Position numbers and translations under genes: made by a program. Below, in pieces: positions 1 to 8,500 of a stretch of 64,000 nucleotides of DNA. Numbering within the stretch: position 1 is the first letter of the stretch; every line of letters starts with the position of its first letter. The notes beneath the pieces are model-generated. The model did no database searches. It saw nothing but the letters and a program-made list of their open reading frames with translations, and was not told the origin of the DNA. The DNA comes from CAVQUE01 sp046290435 (GTDB lineage: Bacteria; Actinomycetota; Acidimicrobiia; Acidimicrobiales; UBA8592). The stretch covers positions 1 to 64,000 of the forward strand of contig JBKAGO010000070.1 in the NCBI GenBank assembly GCA_046290435.1, read 5' to 3'.

Positions 1-342
1 CAGCACGCCGACACCGGCCGGCGACGTGCGTCCGGGAAGCGGGATGCGACGACCACAGACTGGGGATCCCGGCGCGTGGGAGCCGGAGACGAGCCGGCCC
101 AGGAACACCGCGTATCCCGCTGGGAGGCTGACCGGCGCAGGCGCCACCCGTCGGCGCTTTCGCTTCTCCCGAGACGGCTGGGTATCCCGGTGGGTCGCTT
201 GGGTACCCCCGAGCCGTCTCGGCCCGTCGCCGCTGCTGCGCAGCACGCCGACACCGGCCGGCGACGTGCGTCCGGGAAGCGGGATGCGACGACCACAGAC
301 TGGGGATCCCGGCGCGTGGGAGCCGGAGACGAGCCGGCCCAG
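1..342. repeat. 102-bp direct repeat, two copies 240 bp apart
   Basis: Positions 1-102 and 241-342 are identical over 102 bases and diverge immediately afterwards. The 138-bp spacer (103-240) holds looser echoes of the same motif (GTATCCC followed by TGGG) and a 9-bp inverted repeat, GAGACGGCT at 171-179 against AGCCGTCTC at 212-220. Open frames cross this block, but they repeat with the DNA and have no recognisable protein or ribosome binding site. I therefore read it as non-coding. The first copy starts exactly at the window edge, so the array may continue upstream. Function is unknown; an intergenic repeat family or a recombination remnant are both possible. Confidence 0.85.
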
Positions 343-368
343 AGATACCGCCGATACCGTTACCCCTC

Positions 369-2201
369 TTGGCTGGTTCCGAACTCTCTCTCGACGCGGG
401 CGCCGACAGTTCCGACGAACATCTCTTCCGCAGGGGTGTGCGCCTCATCGTCCGATCGCTGCGGGCGCGCCCGGCCGCGCATGCGATCGCCATCACCGGG
501 GCGTGTGTGTTCTCGTTCGCTGCGGTGGCCCTCACCCGGGTGCTCGCGTGGGTGACCGACGAGGTCATCGTGCCGGGCCTCGACGGCGACGGTGTCGCCG
601 ATTCCCGGGTGTGGCTGGCCGTCGCGCTGCTCATGGGCGTCGGTCTCGTCCGCGGGACCGGCGCAGTCGTGCGCCGCTACTACCTGGCGGTGGCACGCTT
701 CGGCACCGAGGTCGTGTGGCGCAATCAGCTGTTCCGCCAGTACCTGCATCTGCCGGTGGCGTTCCATCGCGGACGGCCGACGGGCGAGCTCCTCGCCCAT
801 GCCGACAACGACATGATGATGGCCAGTACCGTGCTGATGCCGCTGGCGTTCGCGCTGTCGACCGTGGTGCTCATCGTCATCGCGCTCGCCAGCCTGGTGT
901 TGCTGCATCCGTTCCTGGCGTTGGTGGCGCTCGTGTTGTTCCCGGTGCTGGCGACGATGAACCAGCTCTACACCAAGCGGATCGAAGCGCCTGCCACCGC
1001 GGCGCAGCAGGCTGTCGGCGAGGTCTCGTCGATCGCGCACGAGAGCTTCGACGGCATCCTGGTCGTCAAGGCCCTCGGCCGCGAGACCGACGAGATCGGT
1101 CGGTTCTCCGATGCTGCCGAGCGGGTTCGCACCGAGCGGGTCCGTGCCGGGCGGCTGCGGGCGGCGTTCGAGCCTGCGCTCGATGCCCTCCCGAACATCG
1201 GCATCGTGGTCCTGCTCGTGGTGGGCGCGGGTCTGATCGACAACGGATCCATCTCCGAGGGGGATCTGGTCGGGGCGATGGCGCTGTTCTCGATCCTGGC
1301 GTTCCCGATGCGCATCGTCGGCTTCTTCCTCCAGGAACTCCCGCGCAGCGTCGTGGCGCTCGACCGGATCGATCGAGTGTTGGACCTCGAGATTCCCGAC
1401 GACCTCCACGGCCACGAGATCCTGCCCTCCGGTCCGCTGGCGGTCGAGGTCGTGGGGCTGGGCGCGGCTTACGACGACCAGGTCGTGCTCGAGGACGTGT
1501 CGTTTCGCGTCGAACCCGGCGAAGCGGTTGCCATCGTCGGTGCCACCGGCGTCGGCAAGTCGACCCTGGCCGACATGCTCGTCGGGCTCCAGGCGCCGAC
1601 CGCCGGGGCGGTGCGCATCGGCGACATCGCGGTGACCGACCTCGATCCGGCGTCGCGCGCCGATGCGGTGGCGCTCGCGTTCCAGGAGGCGTTCCTGTTC
1701 GCCGACACCATCAGCGAGAACGTCGCGCTGGGGCGACCGGTCACCGAAGCCCAGATCCGTGAGGCCCTGACGGTCGCCGGCGCCATGGAGTTCGTCGACC
1801 AGATGCCCGATGGCATGCACACCGTCGTCGGCGAGCGGGGCGTGTCGCTGTCGGGTGGGCAGCGCCAGCGGGTGGCGTTGGCCCGGGCCCTGGTCGGCAA
1901 GCCCCGCGTGGTGTTCCTCGACGACGCCACCTCCGCCGTCGATCCCATCGTCGAGGCCCGGATCCTCGACAACCTCCGCGCCGGTCTCGATCTGACGCTC
2001 ATCGTGGTGGCGCACCGCCTGTCGACGATCCGTCTCGCCGACCGCATCGTGTTCCTCTCCGACGGGCGCGTCGGCGGTGTCGGCACCCACGAGGAGCTGA
2101 TGGCGCTGCCCGCGTACGAGGCAGTGGCCCGCGCCTACGAGCTCGATGACCCGCTGGCCGGCCTGGCCGGCCCGGGCTCGGACGGGGAGGTGCGATCGTG
2201 A
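369..2201 (+). CDS. ABC exporter, half-transporter A (degenerate-site partner)
   Basis: This is a type IV (ABCB-like) half-exporter: an N-terminal six-helix membrane domain (about residues 40-330) followed by an ATPase domain. Walker A is GATGVGKS at 391-398, the signature LSGGQ is at 494-498, and the Walker B segment reads FLDD with D519 where the catalytic glutamate normally stands. The partner gene overlaps by 4 bp (GTGA) and carries the complementary defect in its signature. The pair therefore looks like a heterodimer with one consensus and one degenerate ATP site. The substrate is unknown. The start is uncertain: the TTG at 369 lacks a clear ribosome binding site, and a GTG at 438 would give a shorter N-terminus. 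Confidence 0.9.
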   Translation: MAGSELSLDAGADSSDEHLFRRGVRLIVRSLRARPAAHAIAITGACVFSFAAVALTRVLAWVTDEVIVPGLDGDGVADSRVWLAVALLMGVGLVRGTGAVVRRYYLAVARFGTEVVWRNQLFRQYLHLPVAFHRGRPTGELLAHADNDMMMASTVLMPLAFALSTVVLIVIALASLVLLHPFLALVALVLFPVLATMNQLYTKRIEAPATAAQQAVGEVSSIAHESFDGILVVKALGRETDEIGRFSDAAERVRTERVRAGRLRAAFEPALDALPNIGIVVLLVVGAGLIDNGSISEGDLVGAMALFSILAFPMRIVGFFLQELPRSVVALDRIDRVLDLEIPDDLHGHEILPSGPLAVEVVGLGAAYDDQVVLEDVSFRVEPGEAVAIVGATGVGKSTLADMLVGLQAPTAGAVRIGDIAVTDLDPASRADAVALAFQEAFLFADTISENVALGRPVTEAQIREALTVAGAMEFVDQMPDGMHTVVGERGVSLSGGQRQRVALARALVGKPRVVFLDDATSAVDPIVEARILDNLRAGLDLTLIVVAHRLSTIRLADRIVFLSDGRVGGVGTHEELMALPAYEAVARAYELDDPLAGLAGPGSDGEVRS

Positions 2202-4072
2202 CCGCAACCGAAGCCGAGACCGGCCGCGATGACCAGACCCCCGACGACGACAGCACGGTGCCCCAGGAGATCGATGTCGTCGCGGTCCTCAATGCAGAGG
2301 TCCGTGAGGTCAAGGCGATGGAGGTGCTGCGGCGGGGCCTGGCGATCAGCCCCGGCCTGCGCGCCGGCGCCTATGTCACGGTGCTCATGGCCCTCGCGCA
2401 GGCGGCCGGGCGCCTGAGCATCCCGATCCTCATCCAGCAGGTGCTCGACAGCGGCATCCGCGGCGACGAGGGACTGCGCATGGGGTTCGTGCTGTCGGCC
2501 GCCGGCATCGCGCTGGCGGTCATCGCCGGCGTCTACCTCGCCGGTTGGGCCACCTACAACCGTCTCGTCCGCGTCGCCGAGAAGACGCTCGCCGATCTGC
2601 GGGTCGATGCCTTCGCCCACCTGCAGCGCCTGAGCCTCGCCGACCACGTGGCGTCTCGCAAAGGAGTGCTCACGGCCCGGGTCACCAGCGACGTCGAGAC
2701 GCTCTCGCAGTTCGCGCAGTGGGGTGCCATCGCGTGGATCGTCAACAGCATCGTCATCATCGGCACCATCGTGGTCATGGCGGTGTACAGCCCGCTGCTG
2801 ACGGTCGTGACGGTGCTGGTCTACCTGCCGCTCATCCCGATCCTGCGGCGGGTGCAGCGTCGCCAGTTCAGGGCCTACGGCGTCGTGCGCGAGCGGGTGG
2901 GGCGAACCCTGGGCGCTGCCTCCGAAGCCGTCGGTGGTGCTGCGGTCATCCGGGCCTACGGCTACCGCGATCAGGTTCGGGCCAACCTCACCGAAGCCAA
3001 CGACGAACAGTTCCGGGCCCAGATCTTCGCCCACAAGTTCTTCGCATGGCTGGCGCCGTTGACGGATGGTTTCAGCGCGTTGGCGCTGTCGGCGGTCGTG
3101 GCCGTCGGTGTGTGGGCGGGCCCCGGGGCCGACATGTCGTCGGGTGAGTTGGTGGCGTTCCTGTTCCTGGTCACGCTGCTGATCAACCCGATCGCCGAGA
3201 TCGGTGAGATCCTCGATCAGACCCAGACTGCGCTGGCGGGGTGGTGGCGGATCCTGCAGGTGCTCGACGTGCCCGTCGAGATCGTCGAGCCCGAGCCCGG
3301 CATCGATCTCGAGCCAGGTCCCATCGCCGTGCAGGCGGTCGGATTGCAGTTCGCCTACCGGACGGGAGGCCGGGTGCTCCATGGCGTCGATGTCGACATC
3401 CCCGCCGGGACCTCGGTGGCCGTCGTCGGCGAGACCGGCTCGGGCAAGACCACCTTCGCCAAGCTGCTCGCCCGGTTCGCCGACCCGACCGACGGGGCGA
3501 TCCTGGTCAACGGGGTCGACCTGCGGTCGGTGTCGTCGCGCACACGGCACCGGGGGATCCGCATGGTGCCCCAGGACGGGTTCCTGTTCGACACCACCGT
3601 CGGCGCCAACGTGGCGTTCGGCCGCACCGTCGGTGCCGGCCAGGCCGAACCGACCCGTGCCGACATCGAGGCGGCGTTCGACGCCCTCGATCTGCGCTGG
3701 TGGCTGGATCGGCTGCCCGCCGGGCTCGACACGCCGGTGGGCGAGCGGGGTGAGTCGCTCTCGGTCGGCGAGCGCCAACTCGTGGCGCTGGCACGCGCCC
3801 AGCTCGCCGATCCGGGCCTGCTGATCCTCGACGAGGCCACCAGCGCCGTCGATCCCGAGACCGAGGTCGCGTTGACCTCGGCGCTCGATCGCCTGGCACG
3901 GGGCCGCACGACCATCTCGATCGCGCATCGCCTCAGCACCGCCGAGCGGGCCGACCTGGTCCTGGTCTTCGATGCAGGCCGCATCGTCGAGCAGGGTTCC
4001 CACGACGAGTTGATCGCCGCCGGTGGGACCTACGCCGGCCTCCACGCCAGCTGGGTCGGCAACACGCGATGA
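2198..4072 (+). CDS. ABC exporter, half-transporter B
   Basis: This is the second half-transporter of the pair, 624 aa, starting at GTG inside the stop of the preceding gene, so translation is probably coupled. An acidic N-terminus of about 60 residues precedes the six-helix domain. Walker A is GETGSGKT at 411-418 and Walker B is LILDE, with the catalytic glutamate E546 present. The signature reads LSVGE (521-525) instead of LSGGQ. In heterodimeric exporters, the weak site pairs the aspartate-type Walker B of one subunit with the altered signature of the other, which is exactly the arrangement seen here. The likely role is efflux of a lipid, peptide or drug; nothing nearby identifies the substrate. 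Confidence 0.9.
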   Translation: MTATEAETGRDDQTPDDDSTVPQEIDVVAVLNAEVREVKAMEVLRRGLAISPGLRAGAYVTVLMALAQAAGRLSIPILIQQVLDSGIRGDEGLRMGFVLSAAGIALAVIAGVYLAGWATYNRLVRVAEKTLADLRVDAFAHLQRLSLADHVASRKGVLTARVTSDVETLSQFAQWGAIAWIVNSIVIIGTIVVMAVYSPLLTVVTVLVYLPLIPILRRVQRRQFRAYGVVRERVGRTLGAASEAVGGAAVIRAYGYRDQVRANLTEANDEQFRAQIFAHKFFAWLAPLTDGFSALALSAVVAVGVWAGPGADMSSGELVAFLFLVTLLINPIAEIGEILDQTQTALAGWWRILQVLDVPVEIVEPEPGIDLEPGPIAVQAVGLQFAYRTGGRVLHGVDVDIPAGTSVAVVGETGSGKTTFAKLLARFADPTDGAILVNGVDLRSVSSRTRHRGIRMVPQDGFLFDTTVGANVAFGRTVGAGQAEPTRADIEAAFDALDLRWWLDRLPAGLDTPVGERGESLSVGERQLVALARAQLADPGLLILDEATSAVDPETEVALTSALDRLARGRTTISIAHRLSTAERADLVLVFDAGRIVEQGSHDELIAAGGTYAGLHASWVGNTR

Positions 4073-4143
4073 GGCTGTCGCCGGAGTCGAGTCGCATCGT
4101 CGACCGGCTCGCGGCGGTCGCTGTCACCGGGCCGAGCAGCCCG

Positions 4144-4171
4144 GAGTTGGTCGAAAGTACGACTTGACCCC
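4144..4171 (+). repeat. REP-like 28-mer, single half-copy upstream of mdh
   Basis: This stretch matches the arm of the palindrome downstream of mdh (5303-5330) at 27 of 28 positions. The similarity continues leftward for about 20 more bases into an ACCGG...GGCCGA stretch. It lies between the ABC exporter and mdh, about 75 bp before the mdh start. It looks like half of a dispersed palindromic element. Confidence 0.75.
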
Positions 4172-4247
4172 AGACCCCTCCTATACGCTCGGCTCCGGCG
4201 CTGCCGCACGCAGTGTCATCGCTGTCTCAGTGTCGAGGAGAACCCCC

Positions 4248-5237
4248 GTGAGCAAGTCCCCCGTCCGTGTCACCGTCACCGGCGCCGCCGGCCAGATCGG
4301 CTACGCCCTGCTGTTCCGCATCGCGAGCGGCCAGATGCTCGGCGAGGACCAGCCGGTCATCCTGCAGCTGCTCGAGATCACCCCGGCGCTGGGCGCGCTC
4401 GACGGTGTGCACATGGAGCTCGACGACTGCGCGTTCCCGCTGCTCGACAGCGTCGTCAAGACCGACGACGCCAACGTCGCGTTCGCCGACACCGACTACG
4501 CGCTCCTCGTCGGGGCCATGCCCCGCAAGGAAGGTATGGAGCGGGCCGACCTGCTCGAGGCCAACGGTGGCATCTTCGGCCCCCAGGGCAAGGCCATCAA
4601 CGACAACGCCAGCCGCGACATCAAGGTGCTCGTGGTGGGCAACCCGGCCAACACCAACGCCCTCATCGCGCAGGCCGCAGCTCCCGACATCGACCCGGCG
4701 CAGTTCACCGCCATGACCCGCCTCGATCACAACCGTGCCCTCACCCAGGTCGCTCAGAAGCTGGGCGTGGCCGTCAGCGACGTGAAGAAGATGACCATCT
4801 GGGGCAACCACTCGGCTACCCAGTACCCCGACCTGTTCCACTGCGAGGTCGGCGGCACCTCCGCTGCGACCCAGATCGACGACCAGGACTGGCTCGAGAA
4901 CGATTTCATCCCCACCGTGCAGCAGCGTGGCGCCGCGATCATCAAGGCCCGTGGCGCGTCGTCGGCGGCCTCGGCGGCCAACGCCGCGATCGATCACATG
5001 CACGACTGGGCGCTCGGTACCCCCGAGGGCGACTGGGTGTCGATGGCCATCCCCTCCGACGGCAGCTACGACGTGGCCGAGGGCATCATCTCGTCGTTCC
5101 CGGTCACCACCAGCGGCGGCACGTACTCGATCGTCCAGGGACTCGACATCGACGATTTCAGCCGCGGCCGCATCGACGCCACCGCCGCCGAGCTCGTGTC
5201 GGAGCGTGACGCTGTCGCCGGCCTCGGCCTGATCTGA
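4248..5237 (+). CDS. mdh: Malate dehydrogenase (NAD-dependent)
   Basis: Malate dehydrogenase interconverts malate and oxaloacetate in the cytosolic TCA cycle. The protein has 329 aa, typical of actinobacterial MDH. The N-terminus carries the nucleotide-binding motif TGAAGQIGY. A central VGNPANTNA segment and the active-site region with WGNHSATQYPD (catalytic His and substrate contacts) are characteristic of the cytosolic-type MDH clade. The start is the GTG at 4248, about 8 nt after a GAGGAG ribosome binding site; longer upstream readings lack family similarity. It stands alone between the exporter and a convergent glycosylase gene, and REP-like repeats flank it on both sides. Confidence 0.97.
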   Translation: MSKSPVRVTVTGAAGQIGYALLFRIASGQMLGEDQPVILQLLEITPALGALDGVHMELDDCAFPLLDSVVKTDDANVAFADTDYALLVGAMPRKEGMERADLLEANGGIFGPQGKAINDNASRDIKVLVVGNPANTNALIAQAAAPDIDPAQFTAMTRLDHNRALTQVAQKLGVAVSDVKKMTIWGNHSATQYPDLFHCEVGGTSAATQIDDQDWLENDFIPTVQQRGAAIIKARGASSAASAANAAIDHMHDWALGTPEGDWVSMAIPSDGSYDVAEGIISSFPVTTSGGTYSIVQGLDIDDFSRGRIDATAAELVSERDAVAGLGLI

Positions 5238-5243
5238 GCACAA

Positions 5244-5330
5244 GGGGTCAAGTCGTACTTTCAACCAACTCGCAGTGTTCGACCGGTGGGCCGATCAGCT
5301 CGGAGTTGGTTGAAAGTACGACTTGACCCC
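5244..5330. repeat. Perfect 28-bp inverted repeat (REP-like palindrome, possible terminator)
   Basis: The arms 5244-5271 and 5303-5330 are exact reverse complements over 28 bases and enclose a 31-nt loop. A near-identical arm occurs at 4144-4171. The structure begins 6 bp after the mdh stop and ends 24 bp before the end of the convergent glycosylase gene, so it could terminate both transcripts. The arm sequence contains GGGGTCAAGTCGTACTTT, which resembles REP-type elements associated with RAYT/Y1 transposases. That resemblance is from memory and no transposase is present here. Confidence 0.85.
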
Positions 5331-5354
5331 AGCGGTTCCCAGATCCGAGCCCTG

Positions 5355-6254
5355 TCAGGACCGGAAGTCCTCGAGTTCCTCGACGGTCTTGGGCCAGTCC
5401 TCCTTGAGGAGACGTGACAGCGACCGGTCGGCCAGGACACGTCCGCCGGTCTGACACGTCGGGCAGTAGTTGACCTCGTTGTCGGCGTAGGCGATGCGTT
5501 GCACCTCGGTGCCGCACACCGCGCACGGTTCGCGGAACTTGCCATGGACGACCATCTCGGGGCGGAAGGCCGTGACCTTCTCCGGCCAGCCGTCGCCGGC
5601 CTCGGCGCGGAGGCGTTCCACCCATTCGGTCAGCACCGTCTGCGTCGAGGCGTACAGGCGGGCGATCTCGTCGTCGTCGAGCTGGCGGGTCCGCTGCACC
5701 GGCGAGAGCCCGGCGTGGCGGAGGATCTCGTCGGAGTAGGCGTTGCCGATCCCCGAGAAGGTGCGTGGCATCGTCAGCGCCCGCTTGAGCGTGCGGTTCT
5801 CGGCGGTGAGGCGGTCGGCGAAGGTGGCGAGGTCGATCTCGAGTGGTTCGGCCCCGCCGCGGTCGTGCTCTTCGAGCATCGCCTGTTCGCCGCGGTGCAA
5901 CCACAGGCGGGCCCGCTTCTTCTTGGCCACCTCGCGCAGCATCAGCTGCCCGTGCTCGAACCGCCAGACGGCCAGCACGTCGCGACCGCCGGTCTTCGCG
6001 TCGGGCGGCTTCCAGAACAGGCGTCCTGCGATCATCAGGTGGATCACGCAGTAGAGATCGTCCTCGAGTTCGAGCACCAGCCGCTTGCCCAGACGGCGGG
6101 TACCGGTCACCACCTTGTCCGAGGCCTCGGCGATCGGCGGGTCGAACGAACGCAGCACCGCGAGGCCACGCACGTCGATGCGGTCGATGCGATGGCCCAC
6201 CAGGTCCCGCTCCATGGCCTCGAGGTACACGACGACGTCGGGCAGCTCGGGCAT
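5355..6254 (-). CDS. Fpg/Nei-family DNA glycosylase
   Basis: This is a bifunctional base-excision repair glycosylase/AP lyase for oxidised bases. The protein starts MPELPDV, providing the catalytic Pro2 and Glu3 after removal of Met. A C-terminal zinc finger (CAVC ... CPTC) contributes to DNA binding. At 299 aa it is slightly longer than classical Fpg (about 270), with a tail of about 30 residues after the finger. It is the last gene of a three-gene minus-strand set, 6 bp after the SCP2-like gene. Fpg and the Nei-like actinobacterial paralogs cannot be separated by eye, so no symbol is given. Confidence 0.93.
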   Translation of the reverse strand: MPELPDVVVYLEAMERDLVGHRIDRIDVRGLAVLRSFDPPIAEASDKVVTGTRRLGKRLVLELEDDLYCVIHLMIAGRLFWKPPDAKTGGRDVLAVWRFEHGQLMLREVAKKKRARLWLHRGEQAMLEEHDRGGAEPLEIDLATFADRLTAENRTLKRALTMPRTFSGIGNAYSDEILRHAGLSPVQRTRQLDDDEIARLYASTQTVLTEWVERLRAEAGDGWPEKVTAFRPEMVVHGKFREPCAVCGTEVQRIAYADNEVNYCPTCQTGGRVLADRSLSRLLKEDWPKTVEELEDFRS

Positions 6255-6260
6255 CGGGGT

Positions 6261-6614
6261 TCAGCCGTCCCGGCGACGACGGTGCGCTTCGATGATGGCG
6301 GTGGTGTCGCCGGCGAGGTCGAGGTCGCCGGCGAGGAACGCCTCCTCGGCGCTCTGGCGCCCGGAGCGGATCGCCTCGGCCGTGGCTGCGGTGAGCCGGA
6401 AGGTCACATCGGGCGTCGCCGCAGGCCCCGGGTGGGCCCGATCGCCGTCGGGCCCGAGCACCAGGTGGTAGCGGTAGTCGGCATCCGCTGTCGACGAGAG
6501 ATCCTCACCGGGGCAGACGTCGTACTGCACCGTCAGCGGTTCGGGCACCGAGCCGGGGCCCGATGCGAGCTTGTCGTCGAGTGCCGCGACCCAGGCGTCG
6601 TCGATGCCGTCCAC
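6261..6614 (-). CDS. Small SCP2 sterol-carrier-like protein
   Basis: This 117-aa soluble protein starts at GTG. Its C-terminal half resembles the SCP2 lipid-binding fold: a strand pattern ending in PDVTFRLTAATAEAIRSG, followed by a helix region with EEAFLAGDLDLAGD, which is typical of bacterial SCP2-like domains. It probably binds a hydrophobic ligand. It lies 9 bp after the lipid kinase stop and 6 bp before the glycosylase, so the three are likely one transcript. Assignment is by pattern only. Confidence 0.7.
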   Translation of the reverse strand: MDGIDDAWVAALDDKLASGPGSVPEPLTVQYDVCPGEDLSSTADADYRYHLVLGPDGDRAHPGPAATPDVTFRLTAATAEAIRSGRQSAEEAFLAGDLDLAGDTTAIIEAHRRRRDG

Positions 6615-6623
6615 GGCTTCACG

Positions 6624-7526
6624 CTACTTGCCGGTCGGCGGAGATGGTGCGGCGACGACCAGTGCGTTGCGAACGATCTCGATCGATACCGGCTCCGAGC
6701 CGAACGGGCCGCCGACGGGCTCGCCGTCGGCCCAGAGCTGCACCCCCGGGCACGACAGCGCAACACGGCCACCGCGGTACGTCGTGACCTCCGCCAGCGT
6801 GGTGTGGGTGCCGCGGAAGACCCGCCCGAAGAAGCGGAGCAGGCGAAGACGTCCGACGGGTCCGACGACCGTGATGTCGAGCAGGCCGTCGTCGGGGGCC
6901 GCATCGGGAGCGATGCGCATTCCCCCGCCGAAGCGGTCGGTGTTCGCGACCGCGACGAGCGTCGCCTGGATGGCGCTCGGAGCGCCGTCGTCGATGCTCA
7001 GCTGCACGGGCCGGGCCTGCAGGCGTGGCAGCTCGACGATGGTGGCAACGGTGTAGCGGCTGGCTCCCCGGGGACGGCGCAGCCGATTGGCGCATGCGTT
7101 CACATCCCCCGCGAACCCGATCGTCGCGATCGACGCAGCCCAGTGGTCGCCGATGCGGAGGAGGTCGATCGATCGGGTGGGTCCCAGCGCAGTGCGCAAC
7201 GCCTCGTCGAGATCCGGCGGGATCGACATCGCGGCGGCGATGTCGTTGCCCGAGCCCACCGGGCAGATCCCCAGCGGGATCGACCCCTCTGCCAGGACCT
7301 GCACAGCCAGATGCACGATGCCGTCGCCTCCGAGGACGATGGCCCGGTCGACCGCTGCGGCATCGATCAGCTCGCGCAGCGCGGCCGCGGTGGCGGCTGC
7401 GCTTGACCCGGCAACGGTCCGCACCGTTGCCCCCAGGGCTCGCAGCTCCCGCTCGGCGCAGTGCACGGCGGTTGCCCCGGTGCCTGCGCCGGCTGCGGGA
7501 TTCGCGACCAGCGCGACCCGGGTCAT
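6624..7526 (-). CDS. Diacylglycerol/lipid kinase (DagK/YegS family)
   Basis: This 300-aa cytosolic or peripheral lipid kinase transfers phosphate from ATP to a lipid hydroxyl such as diacylglycerol. The N-terminal catalytic domain contains VANPAAG, the nucleotide-binding VLGGDGIVH and a GSGNDIA motif, all diagnostic of the DAGK catalytic fold. The C-terminal beta-sandwich ends with a conserved WADGEPVGG segment. The ATG at 7526 gives a full-length family member. It heads a probable operon with the SCP2-like protein and Fpg-family glycosylase. The exact substrate (DAG, sphingosine-like or undecaprenol) cannot be told. Confidence 0.9.
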   Translation of the reverse strand: MTRVALVANPAAGAGTGATAVHCAERELRALGATVRTVAGSSAAATAAALRELIDAAAVDRAIVLGGDGIVHLAVQVLAEGSIPLGICPVGSGNDIAAAMSIPPDLDEALRTALGPTRSIDLLRIGDHWAASIATIGFAGDVNACANRLRRPRGASRYTVATIVELPRLQARPVQLSIDDGAPSAIQATLVAVANTDRFGGGMRIAPDAAPDDGLLDITVVGPVGRLRLLRFFGRVFRGTHTTLAEVTTYRGGRVALSCPGVQLWADGEPVGGPFGSEPVSIEIVRNALVVAAPSPPTGK

Positions 7527-7647
7527 GGCAGGTCTACGGACTCGTCGTCGACGTCGAGTCCCGTGATCATGGCCGAGACACTATTCCCTGGCACCGTGTG
7601 CGTGGGAACGTCGCCCGGCCGCGACGTGGCGACCTATCGTCCACGCC

Positions 7648-8415
7648 ATGGAGATCGGCCGGGTCGACGAGTCACCTCACCAGCCCGGAAGCGAACCGGG
7701 ATGGTCCGAGTGGTGGTCGGCCGCATGGTGGTCTCGCGATGCGACGATCGGCGGCTCGGTACGTCTCGAGGTGTTCCCCCGGCTGGGGCGCAGTTGGCTG
7801 TGGGCGACCTGCATCGGGCCGTGGCGTCGAACGGTGTCTGTCCACGAGCCCGATGCGCCACTGCCGCGAACCGACAGCCTCGAACTGCGATCCAGCGGCC
7901 TCTGGGTCGACCTGATCGCCCAGACGCCCGGCGTCCACTTCACCGTCGGGCTCGAGGCGTTCGGTATCGGCATGGACGATCCCGCCGAGGGCTTCGGGCG
8001 CGGGTGGGGCGAGCGGGTGCCGTTGGGCCTGGACCTCGAGTGGGAGACGACGGCGCCGGCGACGCCCCTCGACGGCGATGCCGGCTACGCCATCGGATGC
8101 GTGGCCCACGGCGAGGTGCTGGTCGGCTCGGAAGCCTTCGACCTCGATGGCTGGGGTGTCCGAAGCCACGGCTGGGGCGAAACGGCCGCGTGGACATCAG
8201 CGGAGGCCTGGGCGGTCGACGGTGGCGGCATGCCTGTGGCGGTCTCGCCGGCCGACGACGAGATCCTGGCGTGGGCGGGTGCGCCCGTGGCCTCGCCCGA
8301 TCAGTTGCCACGGCTGGGCAGGCGGGAGGCCCTGCTCGCCGGACGCGAGGGCAGCTGGGTGGGGTGGCTCAGCGATGTCGTCGTCCTCGATGGCCGTGGC
8401 CCGAGCGGCCCATGA
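7648..8415 (+). CDS. Conserved-looking protein of unknown function, tryptophan-rich
   Basis: I do not recognise this 255-aa protein. It is notably rich in Trp (for example GWSEWWSAAWWS near residue 20) and Gly, has alternating strand-like segments, and lacks a signal peptide or membrane helix. The composition and repeated beta pattern suggest an all-beta, lipocalin- or AttH-like fold, which is a guess. The ATG at 7648 is preceded by a short intergenic region shared with the divergent lipid kinase. A convergent DUF368 gene lies downstream. Codon use resembles the neighbours, so a real gene is likely. Confidence 0.75.
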   Translation: MEIGRVDESPHQPGSEPGWSEWWSAAWWSRDATIGGSVRLEVFPRLGRSWLWATCIGPWRRTVSVHEPDAPLPRTDSLELRSSGLWVDLIAQTPGVHFTVGLEAFGIGMDDPAEGFGRGWGERVPLGLDLEWETTAPATPLDGDAGYAIGCVAHGEVLVGSEAFDLDGWGVRSHGWGETAAWTSAEAWAVDGGGMPVAVSPADDEILAWAGAPVASPDQLPRLGRREALLAGREGSWVGWLSDVVVLDGRGPSGP

Positions 8416-8500
8416 GCGCAGCGAACCGGAGCGGGAGATGACCGGCCTGGATCCGCCGCGTCGCACCTGTGAGCGCGACCCCTGAATACGACGATCGGGT

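Noticed and set aside
26..555. Repeated protein-coding frames across the 102-bp repeat
   Set aside because: The peptides repeat only because the DNA does. No ribosome binding site or family match, and they run into the ABC gene out of frame.
2135..4045. Long minus-strand open frame opposite the second ABC half-transporter
   Set aside because: No domain or start signal; it mirrors the strongly supported transporter gene.
5499..7406. Plus-strand open frame of about 635 codons over the Fpg/SCP2/lipid-kinase genes
   Set aside because: Antisense artefact; three clear protein families lie on the opposite strand.
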